A stretch of DNA of 64,000 nucleotides from Multivorans sp965232105 (GCA_965232105.1 OZ246956.1:3782001-3846000); one strand, 5' to 3'; positions 8,722 through 17,610 are shown, counted from the first letter of the stretch. A program made the numbers and translations. The notes: generated by a model not told the origin, from the sequence alone.

Positions 8722-10250
8722 CCGAGCGACCGCCGCGCCAGGCCGCCTTCGTCATCTCCCAGGATGCACCGGATGCCGCTCGCCGCCGCCTTTAGGCGCT
8801 CGAGGTTACGCGTCAGCCGCGTTTGGTCACCGCCCGGGTCGCCTTCCAGCAGGTCGCCCTGCAGCTCGTGGAACAGAGGCACGGCGTGGTGGTCGAAAAA
8901 GCGGCCCTCGCCGCCAACCCGGCCGGCGCTCGCCGCGCGGCGGCGGAACAACTTCTGCACGCCTGAGTGCAGGGCCGCGGCCCGTAGCAACAGGTTCTCG
9001 TTGCGCCGCATGAACTCCAGATCGGTGAACCTGCCCGAGAAGAACAGCTTGGCCGGAATGGACCAGTAGAAGGCGTAGTCCCAAAGCGTCTTCGCGACGA
9101 TCAGCGTACGGTCTCCGAAGCCCGGGTACTGTCCGCGGTACAGGAGCATCGTGTTACCGAAGAAGGCTTGGTAGTTCTGCTGGTAGTTCTGCACCCGCTC
9201 AGCCGGAAATCCGCGCGCGATCAAGTCGACGGCATAGATATTGGCCAGGGCGATGAAGTCGGCGCCCGGCGAGTAGAACGGGTCGGCAAACAGACTGGCA
9301 TCGCCGGTCGCCGCCCAACCATCCTCCGAGAACACCTCGGAGTTGCCGACCGCGTAGTTGCTCAGGAAGGAGTGATCCAGGGCCTCCCGCCCCGCAAGTT
9401 CCGCCGCCACCAGCGGGTGCCGGCGCTCCAGCCAGCGGATCAGATCGGTACGACTGCGGACCTCCTCGAGGGCGACTCGCGCAGGGTCAAACACCAGACC
9501 CACACTGGTCATGCCGGACGCGAGCGGAATCAGCCAAAGCCAGTAGCCCGGGCCGGTGAAGTGGATCGTGCTGGCGCGACGCGGCAGTTCCCCGGAACAC
9601 CGTGACAGCCAATCGCTGTCAGCGCTAAGGGATTCGACGTCGACCGGCCCCCGGATCCGGAACCAGACGGCATGCTGGCGGTGACGAGCCGAACGGGCGG
9701 TGCCCCGCAAGCGCCGCAGGAAACCGCGGCGACCGCTGGCGTCGATCAGGTATCTGCAACGAAGCGTCTTCTCCCTTCCCTCCCCCGCATCCCGAAGAAC
9801 GACCCGATGCTCCCCACGTTCGATCTCAACCGACCGTACGGCTGTTCCCTCGCGAAGTTCTCCGACGTCCTTCCAGGTCCGGGCCAGGTGATTCTCGAAG
9901 CGGCCCCGGTCAAGCTGGTAGGTGGGGATCGGGAGCGCCGCGCTGGGCCCAATCTCGTCGTAGGCTGCCAGATCGCGCTCGATGGGGGTCTCGCCGCAGC
10001 AGAAAAGGCGCAAGCCGAACTTCCGAAGTTGTTCCCGCTCCAGATTCTCCTTCAGACCGAGCCCGTTGGCCAGGTAGTGAGAGGCAATCTCGACCGTGGA
10101 TTCGCCAACCTTGTGCGCCGCCTCCGGCACCGGGAAGCGCCTGCGCTCGACCACGGCAATGTCGAGCTCGGGCAGTCGTTGGCGGAGATGGCGGGCGAGG
10201 GTCAGGCCCGCAAGCCCTCCACCGACGATACACACGTCACGGCGTTGCAC
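8700..10250 (-). CDS. FAD-dependent halogenase-like oxidoreductase of APE cluster
   Basis: With GTG 10250 this is 516 residues. An FAD Rossmann motif (CIVGGGLAGLTLA) lies at the start, followed by KVGEST, then YWLWLIP, which fits the WxWxIP signature of flavin-dependent halogenases. GDASLFADPFYSPGADF is the second FAD-binding block. Such tryptophan-halogenase-like proteins occur in aryl polyene and flexirubin clusters, where the reaction may be halogenation or hydroxylation of the aryl head; which one is not decided here. GTG 10250 lies 4 nt after the upstream stop; GTG 10271 would overlap it. The open frame extends further upstream but that part overlaps the CLF gene. Confidence 0.8.
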   Translation of the reverse strand: MQRRDVCIVGGGLAGLTLARHLRQRLPELDIAVVERRRFPVPEAAHKVGESTVEIASHYLANGLGLKENLEREQLRKFGLRLFCCGETPIERDLAAYDEIGPSAALPIPTYQLDRGRFENHLARTWKDVGELREGTAVRSVEIERGEHRVVLRDAGEGREKTLRCRYLIDASGRRGFLRRLRGTARSARHRQHAVWFRIRGPVDVESLSADSDWLSRCSGELPRRASTIHFTGPGYWLWLIPLASGMTSVGLVFDPARVALEEVRSRTDLIRWLERRHPLVAAELAGREALDHSFLSNYAVGNSEVFSEDGWAATGDASLFADPFYSPGADFIALANIYAVDLIARGFPAERVQNYQQNYQAFFGNTMLLYRGQYPGFGDRTLIVAKTLWDYAFYWSIPAKLFFSGRFTDLEFMRRNENLLLRAAALHSGVQKLFRRRAASAGRVGGEGRFFDHHAVPLFHELQGDLLEGDPGGDQTRLTRNLERLKAAASGIRCILGDDEGGLARRSLGQVPGFG

Positions 10251-10254
10251 GGAA

Positions 10255-11103
10255 TCAGGCGCGCCAGCCACGACCGCCCTCAAGGCGCAGCTCGACGCCG
10301 CAACGCGGCCCGGCTGCAAAGCAGAGCAACCCGTGCCGCGACGGATCCCCTTCCGGGGCTGCAAGGCGATCCGCGAGCGTGAGCGCGCATCCCATCGGAT
10401 TCGCCTGCCCGAGCCAATCCAGGCCGGCTGGAGGCGGGGTCGTCCGGAGCCCACCCGTTCTGAACCGGATCTCCGCCCGCAGACAAGGACGGTCCCGGGC
10501 CACGACGCCCGCCGGTTCCAGAACGAAGGCTGCCCCGAGCGTCTGCCGAACGTCCGCTACCGCCGTAAGCGGCGGCTTCGTCGCGATGTCGCAGGCAACG
10601 AAGAGCACAGGGCCGCGAGCCGCGACCGACTGGCTGGCGGTCTCCAGCAATCCGGCCCCGAAGCTCTCCAGGAAGGCGCCGACGAACGTGCTCGGCGAAC
10701 GATTGCGGGTGCTGATCGTCCAGTAGCCCGACGCCGCGTTGTGAACCGAGTTGTGGAACCTGGTCGGCGACAGCACCTTCGCAGGCTGCGCCAGCCGCCG
10801 GCACATGTACTCCGTAACCGCCGTGTCGCCGAGCGCGGACGCGAAGACCGACGGCACGGCGTCCTTCGGGACACCGGCAACCTCGCAGGCCTGGTGCGCG
10901 ACCTCGACGCCCAGGCTGATCATCAAACCCGCCCTGCGCCGCTCCCGCGCCGGAAGCGAGGCGGGTCTCGGCACCTGGAACTCACTGGCGTCCAGATCCG
11001 CGAAACCGAGGCTTCTTGCCGCGCCGAACTCCGCGAAGCTGGTCAACCCCCGCGTCCAGAGGCCGACGCCGGTAATCGCCACTCGAAGCACCGGCCGAGT
11101 CAC
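10255..11103 (-). CDS. Cys-less ketosynthase-like protein, probable chain-length factor (ApeC-like)
   Basis: This 282-residue protein resembles the N-terminal half of ketosynthases and starts GTG with a 4-nt overlap onto the preceding ketosynthase stop. At the position of the active-site Cys it reads HNAASGYW: Ala replaces Cys while the following Ser-Gly is kept. The canonical HGTGT and GHTxGA histidine motifs are also missing. This is the pattern of a chain-length factor, the inactive partner of a KS. The coupling to the full ketosynthase at 11100-12257 supports a KS/CLF heterodimer that sets polyene length. Confidence 0.8.
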   Translation of the reverse strand: MTRPVLRVAITGVGLWTRGLTSFAEFGAARSLGFADLDASEFQVPRPASLPARERRRAGLMISLGVEVAHQACEVAGVPKDAVPSVFASALGDTAVTEYMCRRLAQPAKVLSPTRFHNSVHNAASGYWTISTRNRSPSTFVGAFLESFGAGLLETASQSVAARGPVLFVACDIATKPPLTAVADVRQTLGAAFVLEPAGVVARDRPCLRAEIRFRTGGLRTTPPPAGLDWLGQANPMGCALTLADRLAAPEGDPSRHGLLCFAAGPRCGVELRLEGGRGWRA

Positions 11104-12257
11104 CGGCCGAACGCCACCGAACAGTTGGCGCCGCCGAACCCGAAGGAGTTCGTGAGAGCTACATCGACGGAGCGCCTCACGCTCTCGAGCAGCAAGTTGA
11201 ACGGCGCATCGGGAATCGTCGTGTTCCTGGTACCCGGCACGAAGCCGGTGGCGAGAACCTCAAGGCACAACACTGCCTCCACGATGCCGCTTGCCCCGAG
11301 CGCGTGACCCGTCCAGCCCTTCGTGGCACTGGCCAGAACGTCGCCTTCCATCATCGCCGCGCACACCTTTCCTTCGACCTCGTCATTGCCCTGGGTGCCG
11401 GTGCCGTGGAGATTCAGGTAGTCGACTTCGCTCATGGAGATACCGGCGTCGGCCAGCGCCCGCTCCATCGCAAGCCGGGCGCCCAGACCTTCCGGGTGGC
11501 TGCTGGACATGTGGTACGCGTCGCAGCTCTCGCCCACCCCAAGCAACCGCAGATCCCCCGGCGCCGCTTCCCGGGACAACAGGACGAACCCCGCAGCCTC
11601 GCCGAGACTGATGCCCATCCGATCTTCCGAGAAGGGTCGGCAGGGCTCGGGCGAAACGAGCTGCAGCGAATGGAAGCCGTGGATCACGCTGAGGCAGAGG
11701 CTGTCGGCGCCTCCAACCACGACCGCATCGACGAGGTCCTGCTCCAGCCAGCGCTTCGCGGTGGCGAACACCTTGGCGCTGGAGGCGCAGGCGGCGCTCA
11801 CCGTGATCCTCGGGCCCTCGATTCCCAACCGCTCGGCCGCGAAGGCGGTCGGGGCATGGGGACTATGCACCCCGGGCTGGCGGAACCGGGAAGGGAAACT
11901 GCCGTCGTCTTCGAGTTGCCGATACGCCTCCTCGGTCCGGTCGATAGCTGAAGTGCTTGTGCCCACGACAAGCCCGAGCCGGTCGTGCTCCACCTGGTCC
12001 CGCACTTCAGCGACAGCGTCGACGAAACCGTCCTGCTGCAGCCCGAGCTCGACGAGGCGCGTGTTGCGGCTCCATTGACTCGGCGGCACTTCGACCGACT
12101 CGGGCAGATCGACCCGGCCGAGAAAGCACGGAACGTCACTGCCCCGCCACTCGCGGTCATCGAGGCCAGTTCGGTTCGTTCGCAGAGATGTCCGCAACGC
12201 CCCGACACCCGCTCCCAACGCCGAAGTGAGGGTGTATGCCCTCACCCACACAGTCAC
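11100..12257 (-). CDS. Beta-ketoacyl-ACP synthase, KS partner of CLF (ApeO-like)
   Basis: This 385-residue ketosynthase has the full active-site set: AACASS (Cys), LHGTGTQGND (His) and WTGHALGASG (His). Three in-frame GTG codons lie close together (12257, 12251, 12245). The first was chosen because GGAGG lies 7 nt upstream on the minus strand. It leads the minus-strand arm KS-CLF-flavoenzyme and faces away from the lipoprotein gene at 12423, so 12258-12422 should hold divergent promoters. It probably performs iterative chain elongation. Confidence 0.88.
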   Translation of the reverse strand: MTVWVRAYTLTSALGAGVGALRTSLRTNRTGLDDREWRGSDVPCFLGRVDLPESVEVPPSQWSRNTRLVELGLQQDGFVDAVAEVRDQVEHDRLGLVVGTSTSAIDRTEEAYRQLEDDGSFPSRFRQPGVHSPHAPTAFAAERLGIEGPRITVSAACASSAKVFATAKRWLEQDLVDAVVVGGADSLCLSVIHGFHSLQLVSPEPCRPFSEDRMGISLGEAAGFVLLSREAAPGDLRLLGVGESCDAYHMSSSHPEGLGARLAMERALADAGISMSEVDYLNLHGTGTQGNDEVEGKVCAAMMEGDVLASATKGWTGHALGASGIVEAVLCLEVLATGFVPGTRNTTIPDAPFNLLLESVRRSVDVALTNSFGFGGANCSVAFGR

Positions 12258-12264
12258 AAGGCGA

Positions 12265-12269
12265 CCTCC
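12265..12269 (-). promoter_or_regulatory. Ribosome binding site deciding the ketosynthase start
   Basis: On the minus strand GGAGG is followed by 7 nt and GTG 12257. It is the best Shine-Dalgarno sequence in this arm and selects the first of three in-frame GTG codons. Confidence 0.6.
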
Positions 12270-12422
12270 AATGTGACGTTGCGGGACAGGGCGCGTTGCG
12301 CTCCATACAGCCACGGCCCAAACCACTGCTCTCCTGGACCTGGGCTCATGATCGGCGATATCCTAGCGGCCGTTCCGCGCAACAGACAAAACCCCGAGAA
12401 ACGCACCGAATCGGTCACTCAA

Positions 12423-12878
12423 ATGCGCTCAACCTCACTCGTCCCCCTGTGCTCGCTCTTTCTGGTGGTGCTGACCGGGTGCGCCACCCCCATCAACCAC
12501 ATGCTCGGCTCTCCGCTGCCTCCAGACCAGAACGCCGACGAGATGACCTACTACGTCGTGCGCCACGACAGGGACGGACGCGACCTCGCCTCCAGCATCG
12601 CTGCTGCGCTCCGCCAACGCGGACTGGAGACATCCTCCGGACGCTCCGGCGCTACGCCCGAAGGAACCGACAGGCTGGTCACTTACGTCGACAACTGGAG
12701 TTGGGACGTGCGATTGTTCCTGCACACTCTGCGCATTGAAGTCCGGGACGCGGCCACAGAAGCGATTCTCGCCTGGGGAGAATCCGCTCAGTACACGTGG
12801 GCCGCGATGGGCAAGACGTTCTCCGACGTCATCGACCGTGCGCTGGCGGGCCTGTTCGGAGAGCCTGCACCCTGGTGA
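12423..12878 (+). CDS. Small outer-membrane lipoprotein of APE-like cluster
   Basis: This 151-residue protein starts with a short basic n-region, a hydrophobic core and the lipobox LTGC (Cys near residue 19), so it should be a lipoprotein. The mature part has no motif I can name. It contains YYVVRHDRDGRDLASSIAAALRQRG, split by short conserved-looking segments, and an Ala-rich C-terminus. It is divergent from the ketosynthase arm and coupled by a 4-nt overlap to the membrane protein downstream. ATG 12423 was chosen because it begins the signal peptide; the frame is open upstream. Confidence 0.7.
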   Translation: MRSTSLVPLCSLFLVVLTGCATPINHMLGSPLPPDQNADEMTYYVVRHDRDGRDLASSIAAALRQRGLETSSGRSGATPEGTDRLVTYVDNWSWDVRLFLHTLRIEVRDAATEAILAWGESAQYTWAAMGKTFSDVIDRALAGLFGEPAPW

Positions 12879-13501
12879 GGTCCCGAGGCTTGGCGGCGCT
12901 CCCCCGCACAACGCCCGTAAACGCCGTCACGGCGCTGGCGCTCCTTGCCTATCCTCTCCTGGTCTACATGCTGCTGGATCGCGTATCGCCTGCCTTGATG
13001 ATTGTCGGCCTGGGCATCCTTGGCGCTGCGCGAATCGCGACCGGGAGCTCGATCCACCGGAAGCACCGGACTCTCCTTCTGGGCATGCTGGTCCTGTTCT
13101 GTACGGTGGCCTATCTGGATGCCCGCTGGGAGTGGGTGAAGCTCTACCCCGTTCTGGTCAATGTTGCGGGGGCTGCCTGGTTTGCGTGGACCCTGATTCG
13201 CCCGCCCTCGGCGGCGGAGCGTTTCGCGCGGCTTGCGAATCCCAGGGAGAGGTTCGACTGGCGCAAGTCCTCATACACGAAGCGCGTCACGCAAGTCTGG
13301 GTGGCCTTCTTCCTTCTCAACGGCGGCGCCGCAACGTACACGGCCCTTGCGGCGTCCACCGGTGTCTGGGCGATCTACAACGGACTGATCAGCTACCTGC
13401 TGATCGGATTGCTGCTTGGCGGGGAGTACCTGTTCCGCCTCCGGTACCGGAAACGCCACTTCGCGGGCATGGAGGCATGCCGGAGCGCTACCATCTCCTG
13501 A
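12875..13501 (+). CDS. Polytopic membrane protein of APE cluster (COG4648-like)
   Basis: This 208-residue protein starts with GTG 12875 inside the stop region of the lipoprotein gene. About six hydrophobic helices are separated by short basic loops (one loop reads RFARLANPRERFDWRK). Membrane proteins of this size and loop pattern are standard in aryl polyene clusters, but their role is not established. It overlaps the glycosyltransferase start by 25 nt. Membrane localisation is secure; family identity is moderate. Confidence 0.68.
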   Translation: MRSRGLAALPRTTPVNAVTALALLAYPLLVYMLLDRVSPALMIVGLGILGAARIATGSSIHRKHRTLLLGMLVLFCTVAYLDARWEWVKLYPVLVNVAGAAWFAWTLIRPPSAAERFARLANPRERFDWRKSSYTKRVTQVWVAFFLLNGGAATYTALAASTGVWAIYNGLISYLLIGLLLGGEYLFRLRYRKRHFAGMEACRSATIS

Positions 13502-14226
13502 TTCCACACTACCGCCACGTCGACCAGCTCGCGGGGTTCCTCCCCCAGCTAGCGACAGCCGGCCTGCCGGCGCTCGTCGTCGACGACGGCAGCGATTCCA
13601 AGACCCGCCAACGGCTGCGCCGGTTGATCGCGAGTCACTCTTGGGCGTCACTGCTCCAACGGAACCGCAACGGTGGCAAGGGCGCGGCGATGATCACCGG
13701 CATGAAGTACCTGTACGCTCAGGGTGTCACGCACGTCATCTCGGTGGATGCAGACGGCCAACACGACCCAGCGGAGATCACGCGACTTCGACTGGCCTCG
13801 CAGCGACACCCGGCGCGAGTGGTTTCCGGCAAGCCGGTCTTCGGAGACGACATGCCGAAGGTTCGCCTGCACGGCCGGAAGCTCACGAACGTGTTGGCTC
13901 GGTTGGCGGCGGGCGACGGCCAGGTCGAGGACGCGATGTGCGGGCTTCGGCTCTACCCACTGAACTCCGTGTTGCCTCTATTCGCGACTCTCGGAAAGCG
14001 AGTCCGCATGGAGTTCGATGTCGAGATCCTCGTCAGGGCCTGCTGGGCCGGTCTTGAACTGGAGTTCATACCGACACGAGTCGTGTATCCGCCGGACGGC
14101 CGTTCTCACTTCCGGCTGTTCGCGGACAACGCCAGGTTCTGTCGCATGCACACGGTTCTGATCTTGCAGGCACTTGGACGGCTGTTAACTCCCGGGCATC
14201 GCTCCCGTCAACACCACGAGCCATGA
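13477..14226 (+). CDS. Family 2 glycosyltransferase (ApeJ-like)
   Basis: This 249-residue GT-A enzyme begins MPERYHLLIPHYRH. It carries the nucleotide-sugar motifs VVDDGS (residues ~29-34) and DADGQHDP, the DxD-type metal-binding site, then NGGKGAAMITG. It likely glycosylates a polyene head group or lipid anchor at the cytoplasmic face. ATG 13477 is the first in-frame start that keeps the N-terminal strand. The frame is open upstream through the preceding gene, but that part has no glycosyltransferase character. The 3' end overlaps the thioesterase start by 4 nt. Confidence 0.82.
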   Translation: MPERYHLLIPHYRHVDQLAGFLPQLATAGLPALVVDDGSDSKTRQRLRRLIASHSWASLLQRNRNGGKGAAMITGMKYLYAQGVTHVISVDADGQHDPAEITRLRLASQRHPARVVSGKPVFGDDMPKVRLHGRKLTNVLARLAAGDGQVEDAMCGLRLYPLNSVLPLFATLGKRVRMEFDVEILVRACWAGLELEFIPTRVVYPPDGRSHFRLFADNARFCRMHTVLILQALGRLLTPGHRSRQHHEP

Positions 14227-14693
14227 ACTCGACTCTCACCCAAGGCCGTCGCGCTTTATGGAAAAAACGCTGGCCGGACCATCCGGCCCTGCGGGCGCGG
14301 GCTACCTTCAAAGTGCCCTTTCAGGACGCGGACCCGACCGGCGTCGTCTGGCATGGAAACTACTTTCGGTACTACGAAACGGCACGCTCAGCGCTACTCG
14401 ACAAGCTCGGCTTCAGCTATCGCCACCTCGGCGCCAGGGGCCAACTCTGGCCCATCGTCGACACCCGGGTGCGTTTTCGCAGGAGCATTCCTTACGGAGA
14501 TCCAATCACTGTGTCAGCGCAACTCGTGGAGTGGGAGTTTCGGCTGAAGATCTACTACGAGCTCCGCAAGTTCGACGGAGAACTCGCGAATGAGGCCTTC
14601 ACCGTGCAAGTGCCCGTTGATGCCGATTCGGAGAAGCTCATCGTTGGAATGCCCCCCTACCTTCGCGACAGAATCGCTGAGATAGTCGGATGA
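14223..14693 (+). CDS. 4-hydroxybenzoyl-CoA-thioesterase-family hot-dog protein (ApeK-like)
   Basis: This 156-residue hot-dog thioesterase has QDADPTGVVWHGNYFRYYE, the 4HBT active-site helix with the Asp and the GxVxHxxY pattern. In the cluster it could release acyl groups from ACP or CoA, or clear mis-primed carriers. The start overlaps the glycosyltransferase stop (ATGA). It ends 70 nt before the next gene, which has its own ribosome binding site. Confidence 0.85.
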   Translation: MNSTLTQGRRALWKKRWPDHPALRARATFKVPFQDADPTGVVWHGNYFRYYETARSALLDKLGFSYRHLGARGQLWPIVDTRVRFRRSIPYGDPITVSAQLVEWEFRLKIYYELRKFDGELANEAFTVQVPVDADSEKLIVGMPPYLRDRIAEIVG

Positions 14694-14763
14694 GCACCGC
14701 ACACGACGCAGCGTCCATCAGCCTCCAGAGCCACCCACACGACACTCCGCAAGAGGAGCCTCC

Positions 14764-15669
14764 ATGAAACTGACCCCATACCTCATTGCCGCGGCACTGC
14801 TCTTCGGTAGCTCGGCGACCCATGCCGCGGCCCCGATCGTCGACATCGAAAACGCACCCGTTCCTGCCGGCCTCACCATGGAGCAGATTCAGCAACGACT
14901 GATTGCCGGCGTGTTGAGTCGGAGAGGCTGGACAGTGGAAGCAGTCGCGGCGGGCCACGTAGAGGCACGGCTGTCGGTGCGATCACACTTGGCGTTCGTG
15001 GATATCACGTTCGACGAAGCCGCCTACTCCATCACCTACAAGGACAGCCACAACCTCGACTACAAGCCAAAGAAACGGAAGATCCACGCCAACTACAACA
15101 AGTGGATCGGCAACCTGAACGCGGAGCTTCAGAAGAGCCTGTTCACGCCGACCGCGGACCCGGCTGTGGGGCCAGGCGCCACCCCGGCAACAGCAACGGG
15201 GCCTGGAGGCGCGGCCGAACCCGGGGCCAGGGGCTCCTACGGGGGCGGAGTCGTGACCATCCCGGCCACGATCGACCTGGCTCCGGGTGTGAACGCGCCG
15301 AAAGCAGTCTCCGAGTGTCGAATCGACGTGCTGCTCGCCCAATGGCTGGCCGACAGCTCGACCGCGATCCAGATCGGCGATGTCAACAACGCCAGTCACT
15401 ACATGGAACTCGCCATCACGGAGATCCACATGCCTGGCGGCGGCGGCTTTTCCGGTCCGAAGTGGATGGAACTGACGGGAGCGCTGCGAGAAGGCGACGG
15501 CGATGTCGTGTCGTCCTTCCGAGCCAAGCGCTTCAGCACCGTCGCCCTCAACCCCCTAAAGAGGCCTACCTGTCAAATGCTGCAACGGGCCGGCAAGGCC
15601 ATCGCACGGGATGTCGGCCGGTGGCTCCAGCACCCCTCGGATGGGGCCGAACTCGGTAACGCGCGGTAA
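14764..15669 (+). CDS. Periplasmic protein of unknown function at end of APE-like cluster
   Basis: This 301-residue protein has a clear signal peptide (MKLTPYLIAAALLFG..., cleavage near ATHAAA) and a good AAGAGGAG ribosome binding site at ~14750. A Pro/Gly/Ala-rich linker at about residues 130-160 separates two parts. I do not recognise either. The second contains ECRIDVLLAQWL and a Gly-rich turn before FSGPKWMEL. It follows the thioesterase and may be the last gene of the arm or an independent unit. It is convergent with mutL, 24 bp away. Confidence 0.65.
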   Translation: MKLTPYLIAAALLFGSSATHAAAPIVDIENAPVPAGLTMEQIQQRLIAGVLSRRGWTVEAVAAGHVEARLSVRSHLAFVDITFDEAAYSITYKDSHNLDYKPKKRKIHANYNKWIGNLNAELQKSLFTPTADPAVGPGATPATATGPGGAAEPGARGSYGGGVVTIPATIDLAPGVNAPKAVSECRIDVLLAQWLADSSTAIQIGDVNNASHYMELAITEIHMPGGGGFSGPKWMELTGALREGDGDVVSSFRAKRFSTVALNPLKRPTCQMLQRAGKAIARDVGRWLQHPSDGAELGNAR

Positions 15670-15693
15670 TCGGGACAGAAGCGACAGTCCGGC

Positions 15694-17610
15694 TCAGCGC
15701 CGCTTGAAGCGACGCTCCAGGTCCCGGTCCGTCAGCTCCAGCACGACCGGCCTGCCGTGCGGGCAGGTGTAGGGATGCTCGCAGGCGAAGAGCTCCCCGA
15801 TCAGGCTCTCCATCTTCTCCGCCGACAGGGCCTGATGCATCTTGACCGCGGCCCGGCAGGCGCGGCTTGCCGCCAACTGGGTCAGGAGGTACTCGGCCAG
15901 CGCCTCCTCCTCGCTCGGCAGCTCGTCGCCGCCGGCGACACGGGTCGCGATACGGAGCACCAGGCTCTCCGCTTCGGCGTCCGGAAGCACGGCCGGAATC
16001 GCGGTGATCGCGGCGCTGCCGCCGGAGAGGCTGCTGACCGAGTAGCCGCACCGCGCGAGACCCGCGGAGCATTCGGCCAGCGCCGCGCTTTCCGCCGCGG
16101 AGAGCTCCAGCACGCGGGGCACGAGCAGCGTCTGACTCCTGGACTCCTGCTCGGCAAGACTGAGGCGGAACCGCTCGTACAGGATGCGCTCGTGGGCCAC
16201 GTGCTGGTCCACGACAAGCAACGACTCAGGTCCCTCGAGCAGGATCATCGTTCCCTTGTACTGCCCGATCAGCCGGAGCGACTCCCGGCCCTTCCCCGAC
16301 AGGGGGACCGGAGAGGAGGGCTGCGGCCGGTAGGCGACCTCCGCCAGCTTCCCCGCCGGCCCGGTCTGGCTACCGCCGTAGCGCGCGGCAAGTTCGGCCG
16401 CCCAGGCGGGCGCCTCGGGCGCCGGATCGCCTTCTTCAGGGCGACCCTCTCCTGCCGCGCCGGCGCGGCGCCAGGACACCGCGCGTCCGGTCTCGCGGAC
16501 CTGTCCTGCGCCGGTCCAGGCCGGGGGCGCCACCGGTCCGCCGAGCTCCCGCAGGGGCGCCGGCTCCTCGCCCTTTGCCGCCTCCAGCCCTCTGCGGAGC
16601 GCGCTGCCGATACGCCCGAGAATCGCCGCGTCGCGAAAGCGGACCTCCGCCTTCTGCGGGTGAACGTTCACGTCGACCGATTCCGGAGGCACGTCGAGGA
16701 ACAGGAACAAGGCTGGTGCAGGGTCGCCCTTCATCAGGTCCCGGACCGCCTTGTAGTAGATGCCGAGCACGGCCCGGTCGCGCAACAGGCGACCGTTGAC
16801 GAAGACGAACTGCCGCCTGCCCCTGGAAGTCTCCCGGTCGCCGACGAAACCGTCGACGCCCTGCCGCCTCCTGGCCTCGGGCAGCGGAATCAGGTGATTC
16901 GCCAGATCGGGGCCGAACAACTGGGCGATCCGTTCCAGCCGGCCGGCCGAGTCGTTTCCGGTCGCCTGGGTGCGCAGAACCTCTCGCAGGGAAGACGGCC
17001 CGTCGGGAGCGTGGCGCAGAACGAAGGTCACATCCGGACGCGCCAGGGCATATCCCTGGACCACCGTCGTCGCATGCCGCAGTTCGGTTGCCGGCCGCTT
17101 GAGGAACTGCTTGCGCGCCGGCACGTTGTAGAACAACGACTCCACCGTCACCGTGGTCCCGCGCGGCCGGCTCACCGGCTCATCGATCGCGACCTTCCCG
17201 CCCTCGACCAGGAGCCTGTGGCCCTCGCCGGGGCTTCGCGCCGTGAGCAGTTCGCACTTCGAGACGGCGGCGATCGAAGACAACGCCTCGCCCCGGAAAC
17301 CCAGGGTCGCGACCTCGAGCAGGTCCTCGAAAGAGCCGATCTTGCTCGTCGCGTGGCGCTCGACCGCCAGGATCGCTTCTTCGGCCGCGATGCCGCTGCC
17401 GTCGTCCGACACCACGATCAGGTCCTTGCCGCCGTTCACGAGATCGACCTCGAGCCGCGACGCACCGGCGTCGAGCGCATTCTCGACGAGTTCCTTGACC
17501 ACTGACGACGGTCGCTCGATGACCTCGCCCGCCGCGATCTTGGAGATCAGCGTGTCGGGCAGCCGCCGCAGCGGGCGGCGCGCCGGCGCGCTCTCGAAGT
17601 CGGCGCCCAT
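15694..17610 (-). CDS. mutL: DNA mismatch repair protein MutL
   Basis: This 638-residue protein has the GHKL ATPase N-terminus: IAAGEVIERPSSVVKELVENALDAG, split here as the E and N motifs, followed by DDGSGI and GFRGEALSSI. The C-terminal domain has DQHVAHERILYE (about residue 467) and, at the end, ACR and CPHGRP. Together these form the metal site of latent-endonuclease MutL proteins found in bacteria that lack MutH. ATG 17610 overlaps the recO stop (ATGA), so the two genes are coupled; the in-frame extension upstream lies inside recO. Confidence 0.95.
   Translation of the reverse strand: MGADFESAPARRPLRRLPDTLISKIAAGEVIERPSSVVKELVENALDAGASRLEVDLVNGGKDLIVVSDDGSGIAAEEAILAVERHATSKIGSFEDLLEVATLGFRGEALSSIAAVSKCELLTARSPGEGHRLLVEGGKVAIDEPVSRPRGTTVTVESLFYNVPARKQFLKRPATELRHATTVVQGYALARPDVTFVLRHAPDGPSSLREVLRTQATGNDSAGRLERIAQLFGPDLANHLIPLPEARRRQGVDGFVGDRETSRGRRQFVFVNGRLLRDRAVLGIYYKAVRDLMKGDPAPALFLFLDVPPESVDVNVHPQKAEVRFRDAAILGRIGSALRRGLEAAKGEEPAPLRELGGPVAPPAWTGAGQVRETGRAVSWRRAGAAGEGRPEEGDPAPEAPAWAAELAARYGGSQTGPAGKLAEVAYRPQPSSPVPLSGKGRESLRLIGQYKGTMILLEGPESLLVVDQHVAHERILYERFRLSLAEQESRSQTLLVPRVLELSAAESAALAECSAGLARCGYSVSSLSGGSAAITAIPAVLPDAEAESLVLRIATRVAGGDELPSEEEALAEYLLTQLAASRACRAAVKMHQALSAEKMESLIGELFACEHPYTCPHGRPVVLELTDRDLERRFKRR

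Noticed and set aside
15757..17505. Long plus-strand open frame over mutL
   Set aside because: It is an antisense frame of mutL, full of Arg/Gly/Pro and without motifs.
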